From NCBI GenBank assembly GCA_027574665.1, contig CM050690.1, forward strand, positions 70,785,433 to 70,849,432: a DNA stretch of 64,000 nt. The letters are read 5' to 3'. Under the pieces are notes generated by a model. The model was not told the DNA's origin. It saw only the letters and a list, made by a program, of their open reading frames with translations, and did not search any database. Positions 1 to 11,289 of the stretch are shown here, piece after piece (within the stretch, counting starts at the first letter, position 1; every line of letters begins with the position of its first letter). This DNA is from Rhynochetos jubatus. Its lineage: Eukaryota; Chordata; Aves; Eurypygiformes; Rhynochetidae. The position numbers and the translations under genes were made by a program.

Positions 1-969
1 CTCACTTTTCCATATTTGGAACAAGTTCACCAATATTGGAGGTGAAATAAGGTATCTGTAAGGTAATTGTACTCATTGTCCCTTATTGTTAGGCCTATAA
101 ATTTTTCATCATTCTGCATGTGCTATGTACAAGTCATTTCATTTCTCCTTTCCCCTTCTCCTTTTGCACTAAGGTGTCATGCTTACTTTCAGGCAAGATA
201 TTACTGAAAAAAAAAAATATCATGCTCCTACAGAAATCCTATTAAAGATATCTTTACTTGGTGTTTAGACTAAGGTTTCCAGACACTGATAGGTTCCGAT
301 CCAGTTTCATGGCAGTGCAGACAATCTGCAAAGTTTTAGTTGGCATTTTTTGACACCAGTACTATCAGAGCAGGAGCTGGCAGTGCAGTGGAGGGAGGTA
401 TGTCAGAGTTTTCTCCCTCACCAAGTGACTGGAAGGCGTTCTGCCAGTTAAGTAGGCCACAAAGAAAAGATGAATGGGTATCTACGGGGAGAACTGATCC
501 TGGTTTGGAGGACTGTTCCTGTATTTGCCAATAATTTCCTATGAGGCCTTGAGCAAGTCACTCAGGATATGTGTAATACTTATGAGAGTTTCTTATTAAG
601 GTCCTAAGTACATGATTCTGAGGAGAATTTAAATGGGTCCTTGGCTGGAGAAACCTAGGTGGGGCAAGAAGCTAACATATGCTTGTTTTCTGTTGCTCAG
701 CTCATGACTCACATGGTCCTCAGCAAATTTGATCCCTTGCCCAATATAGTGCTCCACGAGTAACTCTGCAGGTCTTGTGAGCTGCTGGAGGTCCAGGTCC
801 TCATGTTCTTACCACTTCTCTACATCTGCAGGCCACATCTTCCACAGTGATCTATAAAAGGCTGTGCCTAACAGTTCACAAAGCCGTTATTTTTAACCTG
901 CATCTGTGAGGAGCTGAAGTGCTGGCACAAAGTGGTACAAAGTATGACACACAAAGTAGACCAATGTAT
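1..969. other. Intergenic, nothing recognised
   Basis: I see no exon, RNA gene or repeat that I can name. The 64-codon frame at 340-534 has no support. Confidence 0.6.
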
Positions 970-1168
970 TGAGTGGTGAGGCACTGGAACAGGTTGCCCA
1001 GAGAAGCTGTGGATGTCCCCTCCCTGGAAGTGTTCAAGGCCAGGCTGGATGAGGCTTGGAGCAACCTGGTCTAGTGGAAGGTGTCCCTGCCCATGGCGGG
1101 GGGCAGGGAACGAGATGGTCTTTAAGGTCCATTCCAGCCCAAACCATTCTGTGATCCTGTGTTTCTAC
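970..1168 (+). mobile_element. CR1 LINE 3' fragment
   Basis: Sense 3' end of an avian CR1: GTGAGGCACTGGAACAGG, then GTGTTCAAGGCCAGGCTGGATG, GTCTAGTGGAAGGTGTCCC and the terminal AACCATTCTGTGATCCTGTG tail. It is strongly 5'-truncated, as is usual for CR1, and lies about 60 bases before the LTR at 1227. Confidence 0.9.
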
Positions 1169-1226
1169 GACTGCTGGGAAAGCTCCCAGGTAATAATACG
1201 AAACTACTGGATTGAAGCTGGGCATC

Positions 1227-1824
1227 AGTCATGGTTTAGCCTTGTCTGGCAATTAAGTACCACTCAGTTGCTCACCCTCGACTGTTCCTGCAGTAGGGAA
1301 GCATCAGAGAAAAAAAAACAAAAAACAACCAAGGGAACCTTGTAAAAGTCGAGATAAGAACTATTTAATAATATAAATAAAACTTACAGTGATACTAACA
1401 ATACTACTAATAATAAGTAATTAAAACAATAGAAAATAGAACAGATGATACAGTATCAAACCACCCATGGAGCAGATTCCAAAACCAGCAAGCCAAATCC
1501 AAGCAGAGAGAAAAAAAACCCTGAGCCCAAGAGTGAGGGAAAAAAACCCCAACAACCCTACTCACCCACTAATAAAAGAACTTTCTTCTCTGCTAACAAG
1601 CTTGCCAAGAGCAACAAAAGGAGCTAACCACCCAGCTATCAGCCAGCCCAAAAAGCCTTAAGGATCCTCCCCAGGGCCACTTCAGGCCTTCCAAACTACA
1701 CATGTCCACACCCAGCCTGACCACTGAGCCTGATGTACCAATGGAATGAGACAAATACCTCGGCCCCTGTGGGCTGGCCAGCTCTGTGTGGGAGAGCAGC
1801 TCTTTCCTGCCTGAAACCAGCACA
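1227..1824 (+). mobile_element. Solo ERV LTR, old, with target-site duplication
   Basis: This begins (AG)TCATGGTTTAGCC and has the family's CACTCAGTTGCTCACCC, GTCGAGATAAGAACTATTTAATAA and (AATACT)-rich section. It ends CCTGAAACCAGCACA. Direct repeats GCATC flank it exactly (1222-1226 and 1825-1829), which supports both ends and a 5-bp duplication. The first dinucleotide has decayed from TG to AG. It is the same general family as the LTRs at 26.1 and 54.6 kb but more diverged. There is no internal region. Confidence 0.75.
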
Positions 1825-1829
1825 GCATC

Positions 1830-4800
1830 TTCACATAACCTGACAGATATCAAGTTCAGGAAATTCAAGGCTGTATTATGTCTGCAAAGAAGACAAGAAC
1901 TCAACTTACCTGCCAAATCTGTGATAAACTGTATGCAATATTCAGCAAGGAGCTGAACTTGAACTTCTGACAGTCCAAAGCCCTGTGCTTTCGTGACAAG
2001 GTGTCATAGCTAGCTGACACCAAGGAAACCAAGGACATAAGGGAAGGACCCCAATTGCCAAACCACAGGAGTCCAAGTTGCCATCTTCACTGTCAGAAGG
2101 ACTGACTAGTCCAGAGCAAGTCTGTGGTCTGACAGGAGCCTAGATTTAATGCATTTTCTTAAACATCACATATGGCACCCTAGTTTCAAGGGAGAGGGTC
2201 CATCTCATGCAGCTGGCAACTGTAGGCCAGTTAGCACAGTCCAAGGAGATTAGAGGACACCACCCTAAGACCGGTTGAACTAGGGAAGTTTTGTCCGATC
2301 ACCTGTCACAATCCAGTGGTCTCAACTATCAAATCTATTTTCCAGAAGAGCAGCTGAAGTAGCAGACAGTTCTCAATCTGTCCAACATTCATAGCTAAGC
2401 TGTAAAGATGCAGCAAGGAGCAGCCAGTGTGACTGGCTGGTCTCACAGAGGGGGTCTCACACAGGAAGTTAGAAGCTGTTTGCTTTCAGCTATGTAGACG
2501 ACCTGAAATAATTTCCATTAAGAGATAGAGCAGGAAGAGACCATTTTTGCAACAGTATACTAAGAACCAACTCTAGCTGGTGAAGCACAAAGACCCTCCC
2601 TCATGTCTGTTCTCAGAAAACTTGGGGCTAAACACATGTAGCTGAAGCACCAGTGTAGAGAAGAACATGATGGCTGTTGGAATCAACAATATGTGTTACC
2701 AAACCTGGATGTATCTAAGCTGTCCTTACACATGATGTGTTACAGCAGAGACAAGATTCCATGTACTCTAGGGTGCTAGCTGCTCCTGATTCCCAGCCAA
2801 ATGGTATAAGCAAACATGAGTAGAGTAGCCGCAGAAAGAAGGTAGCTGTTGACCTCTGTTGCCATGACCTCTTACAATTATTACATTGCTTGATTTTTTA
2901 AAATCCTTAAGATTTTTGAAAGAAAATGGGTTCTCGAAATGGAAATCTGTATGGAAAGAATGAGTTGAAAACAGACTTTATTAAATGCTGAAGAGGATGA
3001 AATCTTACAAATTGTTTGGCATGTGTTTCCTGTGAGACTTAGGTATTAATGTAAAAGTGTGGTATATAGGAAAAATGGACATGAATTTGGAAATTGCAAG
3101 TTCTTGGAAAGTTAGTAAAAATTCTGCTTCACAAATAAAATTCTGTGAGCTGTGAAAAATATGGAGTTCATCTGATTAAAATAGAACATGGAAGAAAGAC
3201 AATTGGATACAAGGACAAACAATTTTCTTTAAGAGATACAGCAATCACCACAGAAATGAGTGGTGTCTGTCAATGGGGTTGTCATGTCCTCCTTTTAATA
3301 AAAGGAACAAAACTATAACTACCTGTTTTTCTCCGTAGTTTTTCAAGAACTGCAGAATCATTGTTACTGAGCAATAGGACAAAGCTCCGATAAGCCTGCA
3401 GCAATGAAGTCTTGGTTGGATCTCTTGATAGATGTATGGAGTTTGACAGAAGAGTGGTTTGTGATTCCAGAAATAAACTGAAACTGAGATGGCTTAAGTT
3501 GGCATAACCTAGGATTGCCAAAAGAAGGTTGTCCTGCTCTCCTAACTCACCACTGCTCTCAGCCCCTTCTCTGTCCTAGCACAGGAGTTCGTGCAACCAG
3601 TGAGCCCTATCAGCCAGTCACTAGCATCACTTTTTGCCTGTGGTAGGTTTGCTAGGTGCTTGTGGCTTGCATAAGGACAAACCAAATGTTGCAGAGGTGG
3701 GAACAATGAGAAGGCAATACTGCTTGTTTGGCAGCATTGCTGACTCATTTGGCTCCAGACATACATTAAGTTACAGTTTTTTCCAAACCGGCACTCAACC
3801 ACAAAAAATAAGCAGAGACAAGAAGATTATGGGTCCCTAGGATGAAAGGGGTTGTTTTACACAGTAACACCAAGAAACCTCCATCTCAAAGGGGTTTGAC
3901 ATGACTTCAATGGAGAAATCCTACACTTTTCGGTGGAAAGGCTGGAACAACGTGTTGAAGCATACAGCATTATTCCAGTGTTACCCAACAGGCCATGAAT
4001 TTATCTAGTTGCCCCATACAGGATGCAAATATAAGCTTTAAGGACTGGATGACTTTATTAAACCAGGAGGATACATTATACATGGTATCTCCTATCAATA
4101 AGGATTCTGATAGAATATAAAAAGAATTATGAATTATACGGCTTTTTGTGCTGGTGTTAGTCAGGACAGGGTTAATTTTCTTCACAGTAGATGTGTGAGG
4201 TGGGGAGGTGGGCAAGCGACTGTGTAGTACTTACTTGCTAGCTGAGGTTAAACCATGACACCTTCACATAGTACCAAGAAATTAATTACATAATTTTCAT
4301 GTGGCAGCAAGAAATGAAAACACCTTTGTGTTTGCAAAGATATTGAGATTGCTATTAAATAAAAGTGCTGCCAGTTTACTGGACAATCATTATGGTAAAA
4401 ACAGATAAGATGAAGATTATTATATGCCAGTTTAAGGTCCTTAAATACGAGCATTACCTCATGAAAATTGCTTAGGGAGAGATTTTCATGTATGTGTTGC
4501 AGCAAAAAGTTTTGCCAGCATCAGTTATGTAAAAAAACCACAGAAAGACTGCACTTCTCTTTGCTATGTTTCTCTTTAGGTGACTTTCTTTCAGTATTGC
4601 CTGAGTAGCAAGGCACTCTGACCAGTAAATATCAGTGAGTTCTTGATATGTGATGAACTCAATGGCAATGGTGGGCTGTGTAACACTCTAAGTATGAAGG
4701 AAAAGAAATTATCAGTGAAGAGGAGCAAATGCCAGACAGGCCTGAATGAGATTAGAGCCACCCTTAGTAATGAAGGCACAGCTGAAGTGTGTTGTACACA

Positions 4801-7800
4801 TGGAACATGAGAGATTATAAAAGATTCATGATACCTATTAACTTATTTCAGTTCATTATGAAATTTATTTGCCAACCCTAAATATTTCCCTCAAAATTCC
4901 TTGGACTGGCTTTACAGAGCGAGGTGAATCAGATGAGGAAAAGAAACACTGGAAGAAATACTGTTTCAAAAAATAACAACAGCAGTGTATTCTGAATCTG
5001 TCTGAAAGTGAGTCTTACAAACTTGGGTCGTGTATACACATGCAGAATGGAAGTTCTTTTTGTAATATCACCTAAGAGTTCGTGTTTGCAGAGCACGGAG
5101 TAAAATGGGGAAAAAATGGCTGAAACAGGAAAACTGTTAGTTGTTAGGTTTTCAAGTGGCTTCTCAGATCTGTGGACATCAGGTGTTCCATTACATTTGT
5201 GTAAGGCACCATCTACATTTCAGAAAATAACACCATTACATAACTGATCATTAAATGTGGAAAGCAAGCACAGACAGGAACTTCTGAGGCATATTTTCAA
5301 CTAACTACAAATAGTGAAAGCAAGCAACTGCTGCAACAAGTTTCTGAAGGGAATATAACTCAAGACCTCCACATTTTTAGAGCAAAATTTGAAAATCTTA
5401 AAGATAAAACACATAATGATCCAATATGAAAATCTTAAGAGAGAAATTGTAGATAATTACTCAACAGAAAACTTTCCAAGCATCTGGAAACAGAGAAATG
5501 TACTGGGATTATTGAGATGAAATTTTTCCCTGTGATGGCATCTGTATGAAGTGGTATTTGTATTTCACAATTCCCAGGAGATTGTTGTAAGGCTATCTTA
5601 CACTCACAAACAATTTCATTTCTGTGAGATTTAGATAGACAAGTCAGAAATTTTCTGGAACAGTGAATGGTTTGGATTTATTAGTGTCATTTCTCTAGTG
5701 GATTCTTATCCTTTGTGACAGTAATATATGGAAAACTACTGCATCACTGGAAAAGAGGATTCTCTGTTCTCAAGGTGTGCTGCTAATTATTGATTACAAT
5801 TTAAGCTTGCACTCCTCTGAACAGACGCACCCAATCTCTTGTGAAGGATTCAGGAAATCAGTCTGGCTTGCAAGTTTCTGCGTTGGAAATGCGCTTTTAG
5901 AAGTACCACTAGAACACGTTTACAGCAGTGAGCTGTCGCTCACAAACAGGAAGGTCATCATCAGGGTCTTGTTCAGAGGATTTTGCGAACACCAAACTAA
6001 TCCTTTTGGTACCTAATTCTGCCTTTATTTACAGTAAGAGCTATTATTGTTAGTAATGCCTCTTGTTTGTCTTATTTTTTAAAGATGAAAATACCATTTT
6101 CAATTTATTTAAAGGAGATCTACACTGTAGTGAAGAAGATTCGGCAAAAGAACGTAGAGACTATTCTCAGCTCTAAGGTACTCACTGCAAACACTTGTAC
6201 TCACTTTTTCTTGCAAGAGTATGTTTTAATATGGCACCTCTTCCTTTTGTCTTGTTTGCACTTCAGAAGTGCCATCTTCATTTTCACCCTTATTTTTATA
6301 CTGTTTATTAGAAAATGTTAATGTTCTTGGATAAGTTTATTCTCTGCCAGATGCCTTCCCTCTGGATACCATGACACTAACAGCAGCATGGGGAAGCATT
6401 TCTGTGGTTTTTAATATATTAAGTTCATCCTGCAGATGTTCATGATTAAGGTGTTAAGAAATAGCACAATGCACAAGGACCAGCTACAGAAATAACACAC
6501 TGTTCTACAGATGGGGCATCAACTGCTGCTCTTTATTTTCCACTCCCATGGTGTGTTATAGTACCAGTGTGTACATATCACAGGCTCTTCTGTCATTTTG
6601 TAAATTAAATTATATATTTAAAACCTTTAAGTATGTCAACAATTATTTAAACGGTAAGCGGCCTACCACATTCACATCAGTGCTCCACAAAGGCAACATT
6701 TTAATATGCTGTTCTCAGGAGAGTTTGCAGTGAAATTTCTGCTTCCAGATACTGCTGCCATCTGCACACAATGATGTACCCTTGATCACCACTGACCAGC
6801 CCGGATATTTGCAGGCCATTTGTGATAGGAGAGGAAGGCAGTTTCATCACCAGAGTGAATAATGAAAGAGATAAAATGTAATCTTGATAGATAATCCTGT
6901 TAAGAGGGAAATTGGAAAGTATTTAAACATCCTGCTTGATAATAATAGGCTATTCTATGAGGATTAGATCTAAGATTAATACTCAGTTCCTAGGCAAAGC
7001 TTCCTCTGTACTGTTACGAGAGTCTCTTGAGTCTTAGGTGACTTGCTTTTCTGCAGATCCTTTTTTTCCCTCTAATTATGGAAATAATCAAACCCACATA
7101 TGCTTTTAGGAAAAAATATTATTTTTAAAGGAATATCTGACAACATTTTATCATTTTTGTTATTTCATTTCAAAGACATAATTAATTTCCCTTTAAAGGT
7201 TGGCCCAGCTAATAATTTTCATGAGAGTCAAAGGAGTGGAAGTTGTTTCTTTCTACCAGTTGTAATGAAGGCAAAGTACCTTTCTTATGGAACCAAATCT
7301 TCAGAGGCTTGCTTGGAGCTAGGTTCTCTTTTACACATGAGCAGAGGAAAGAGTGGCTCAGGAGTTCTCCCTGCCTTGGGCGGCTCATGAAGATGCCAAG
7401 TAGAATTGCAGCCTTTTGGCAGATGGGGGTGGAAAGGGCTACTTTGCGTTCCTCTTCTTTCCAGTGGAACGATACACATCTCCACTGCACTGTAAAGTAT
7501 GTTTAACTGATTAACTATCAGTGTTATCTCAGGACTACCTCAGTATTTGACCTATGCTAATAAAGAATTATTAAATATGTAGAACTGACATTGGTTTTAA
7601 GTACAATTCTTCATTCTGTACCAGAATAATAAAGATTTCATGTCTCAGTCGAAGTCTGAACAGGGGAATAAGGACTTAGATAGTTGAAGGCATCGTCAGA
7701 CTTGTAATTAAGACTATTAAGTTAAAAATAAAACATTTTAGGAGCAACAGAAAAAAATCAGATGTTTCAATCTGTTAGTCTTTATGAAATAATAATAATG

Positions 7801-10160
7801 AAGCTAATTTTCACATTTTAACTCACCTCTTTCAAATACCTCAGAGTAAAATTGAGAACTAGAGATTCATGGGAATAAAAATATCTGCAGAATGACACTA
7901 GCAGTAGTAAGTACAACATTCTGCTATGGAAATCTGACAAATTAAACTTTGAAATATACACTTGAGATTAGGGTCAGATTTTCAGCAGAACAGTCATGTA
8001 CAATTTGTGCATTTGAACTTTGGAGATGAATACAAATATCTATGCAATAATGTCTTCATTACTGACACAATACTGCAAAGCCTGATTCAGTGGTACCCAA
8101 TGTACATATTCAATTCCATGTGCTTTAACCTATTAATGATAGACTGTATTTATTTTTACTTCGCTAGATTAAGGTCTGTGTTACAAACAAAGCAGATGGC
8201 ATGGAGAGTCTTTGGAGAGTCTTAGGTTGTTAGACAGGAGAGTAAGAGATTTCCTGCAGCAAGAATGTGAAGAATGAAGTGAGAGCTCTGGAAGAAAAGA
8301 GGGAGGTTCTTTCAAGTTTAAGACAAGTGTAATGGATGCCATGTCAATATCCAGCATGGATAGCTATAAGCATCATGAGTGGAAGATAAGAAGATACTGA
8401 AAATCAGAAAAAAATGCCTGGAAGAGGGATCTCAACATTAAGTGAAACTACTTGATATGAGAATACACTGTATAGATGAGAAGTTCATGGAAGAATAATT
8501 TAATTATAGATGTTACTGCTTTTGTCTGGCATTTATAATTGAAGCATTTTCTCCTCTTCATCTTATTTTCTTCTACTGTATATTCCTTCCTTCTTTGCTT
8601 CTCCTTTTTCTTGCTAATGAACATAAAAATTATTTTCTAATCTGTGATTGCTGTGATTTTATGGTATAATGTGCTCCACAAACCATCTTGCTAATACATT
8701 TACTGAAGCTTTACGTGCATTTTTATTGCAAACAGAAGGAGTGTAAAATATGTATTGAGATATGGATAGGCATATTGGAAATGAACATGAGATTCAGAAA
8801 TTATTAAATTATTCAGAATTGCAGATGGCAAGAATGCTGTCAGCCTGCCTGGGAAACTAGCTGTGGGAGCTGCAACTAAAGAGCCACTATTGCCTTCCAC
8901 TTCAAAACGGGAGGTGCAATACAAAACCCTTTCATGAGGTGAAGTGTTACGTTTCCTGCAGACTTGAAACAAAGAGGGATACCTGGATGAAGAGAAGAAC
9001 AATAACAGAAACTGCAGAGCTTCAAAGCGGCACCACCGTGTGTGTCTGATTGCAGCTACCCTGCACTTTCAGAGGGTATCTTACACATTATTGGCAAATA
9101 TATAGGGCGGCAAAGAAATATTTTGACCAATTCTAATAGGACTCCTTCCAACTGCAAGGTGTGAAATTAAGAATAATACATTTCTTCTGAGGAGGCATGT
9201 TTATGTGGAAATGGCAGTCTCTTCTCTCCTAAAACCTAGTTGCTTTTTGCAAACCGGAATAGAAATCGCTCTTTTCCTGTTGCTTTGAGGAAAAGTGAGG
9301 TAAGATTTAAGGTGTGTTTTGAAAGACAGAGGGAGAATCCTTCCACATGGGAAGGGAGATTTTTCTAAGTACTTGAGTGAAACAGCCACTGAATTTCAAA
9401 GGAGACAAAGAAAGCTCTGAAAATAGGAGTGAGCAAAGCCTCAGTAATACCAAAAAAATGAATGGAAACGTTACCTTGACCTGTAATACAAAACAAATCG
9501 ATTCAGCTGCTTCTACCATGTATTTTTAATTTCTGAGTTGAGGTCTGAAGAGGGTGTCTTTTTGGTGGTTTTTACTTCTGTAACACACAGCTACAAGGAC
9601 CAAAACAAAGCAGGGGGTATAACATAAATGAAAACAATATGGTTAAAGAGATATGAAAACATTTTATTTCATTGTGAAATGACTCATTCCCAACACGTGG
9701 CTTAGGATAACAATCTCACCAGTGATGAACTGAAAAGCTGCCACCCCTGCTAGTTTACAAGCTTGTTTCATTACTAAGAGTGGAGAAGTTTGGAGCGTCA
9801 GGGATCTGACTCCCTTAGGGAAAAACGGACACAGATGCAAAGGGTAGGAGTAAGCTCAGGTTCTGCTGATTATTTACTGAAAGCAACATGCAGAATTGTT
9901 GGTGCTGAAGATCTCATACTAAAATGTAGACAACCAGGAAGTCCCACCAGACGTTTGGAGGTGGGAATACAGACTGTTGAGCAGTTTCTGATAATACACA
10001 CCCTTGGCACGCTGAGCTGCAGTGTGAACTAAACACTCAAATGTGACTGGAGACAACATCTTATTGTTAGGTTTTCCTACCAGTGTTGTCTGCTTCATCA
10101 CAGCTAGAGTGAGGTTCTTTTGCCAAAATGCAAGGATTTTGGCATTGTTAGCATCTTTTA
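1830..10160. other. Intergenic, essentially featureless
   Basis: AT-rich unique sequence with no CR1 or LTR recognised. The only candidate is the possible exon at 6085-6177. Other open frames are short and overlap on both strands. Confidence 0.55.
6085..6177 (+). other. Candidate internal exon A (unproven)
   Basis: This 93-bp open segment lies between a TTATTTTTTAAAG acceptor and an AAG/GTACTC donor. It encodes a Lys-rich stretch ending IRQKNVETILSSK. Spliced to 11068, the frame continues without interruption into another charged, helical segment. I do not recognise the protein, and no gene is expected here by synteny. It could be a lncRNA exon or chance. Confidence 0.2.
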
Positions 10161-10164
10161 CAGA

Positions 10165-10640
10165 TTATTTGACCATGCAGTTAGACAGCATGGAGATATC
10201 TGCATATTCCTTTCTTCCATAGTGATCTGGAGCTAGATAGTAGAAACTTTTAATTTTTTCTTTGCTAGTTTTATTAAAGTCGTAGCCAACCAGATCCTCA
10301 GAGTAAATTGGCTTAGTTCCACTGAAATCAGTGACACTATACAAAAGTCTTGGCTCCTGTATATAGATAATGCCAGAGCCCGGCGGTGTTGCTTGGTTGT
10401 TTGAAGTTGTTTGCTGCAGATGAGTGATATACAACATTTCCTCCCCCTCTCCCTTCTGCCCCAAGGTGGTGAACAGTGAACCTACACATCCTTATCCAGC
10501 CCCTGAAGGCACAGGCAGTAAGATCAGGACTGGGAGTCAGGACCTGATTGTTTGAATCATTTACAAAGTGTTCCACAGGGTTTATTACTTCAGCTGCTTT
10601 TTGGAATTTCTCAGATCCTCTTTCATCCGTCTCAGCTTGA
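10165..10640 (-). other. Coding-like stretch in two frames (possible pseudogene, unproven)
   Basis: On the minus strand, one frame reads protein-like from about 10640 to 10480 (with ETDERGSEKFQKAAEVINP). A second frame is open from 10464 to the TAA at 10165, with an unbiased, tyrosine-containing composition (for example YSEDLVGYDFNKTSKEKIK). A single frameshift between the two would explain the pattern of a decayed exon. I cannot name a family. An AT-rich 64-kb window yields frames of this length by chance. Confidence 0.2.
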
Positions 10641-11067
10641 GATAATAAGCTATGAGGAGTGGTTTAAGCTTATCAGCTTTTATTTATATATTTCAACAGC
10701 TTTTGTTTCTTTCTATTTTATGTTACATTAATAGTAATATAATCTATAGTAAATATGAATCAATTTACTTAGTAGGATTAATTTTTAGGTGCTATTGGAT
10801 TCTACCTGAGTTTGCTAAATCATTCTGTAACTTGACTAGATATAAAGCTGCTAATCTTGAATAGCACAAAGAAAATTTATGACCTATGACAGAGTACTAA
10901 GTCATCCCCATCAAACATTGCAAGCTGATAACGATGCTTTAAATCTTAACAAATGGTAAGTTTGCTTATTACCTCTGAAGTATAAAAAATAGGGAGATAA
11001 AAGGCATGCATAATGTTAAATTCAATATTTTGTTTTTCTCTTTCCTTCTTCTCTGTCTCTCCTACAG

Positions 11068-11283
11068 AAAAAAAGGTTGGAAGAAGTTGCTATAGAAATG
11101 CAGGCATCCCAGTTAAAAACTTCTGAAGTTACAGCACAAGCTGAAAAAACTTTGAATGAACTTCCTGTTCCTCGAGCTAACTCTCAGCTGAACACTATTT
11201 TCTTAGGATATATGACTCCAGTGACATTCATGATGAAGGACAGAAGAATCTGGATCTTAGCTAGTTTCAAACCAAAGACATAA
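11068..11283 (+). other. Candidate terminal exon B (unproven)
   Basis: A very strong pyrimidine tract and acceptor (TTCTCTGTCTCTCCTACAG, ending 11067) precedes an open frame. It starts KKRLEEVAIEMQASQLKTSE, looks like coiled coil, and runs to TAA at 11281-11283. An AATAAA (11282-11287) overlaps the stop. Together with exon A it gives about 100 codons. The acceptor is impressive; the protein is unrecognised. Confidence 0.25.
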
Positions 11284-11289
11284 TAAAGA

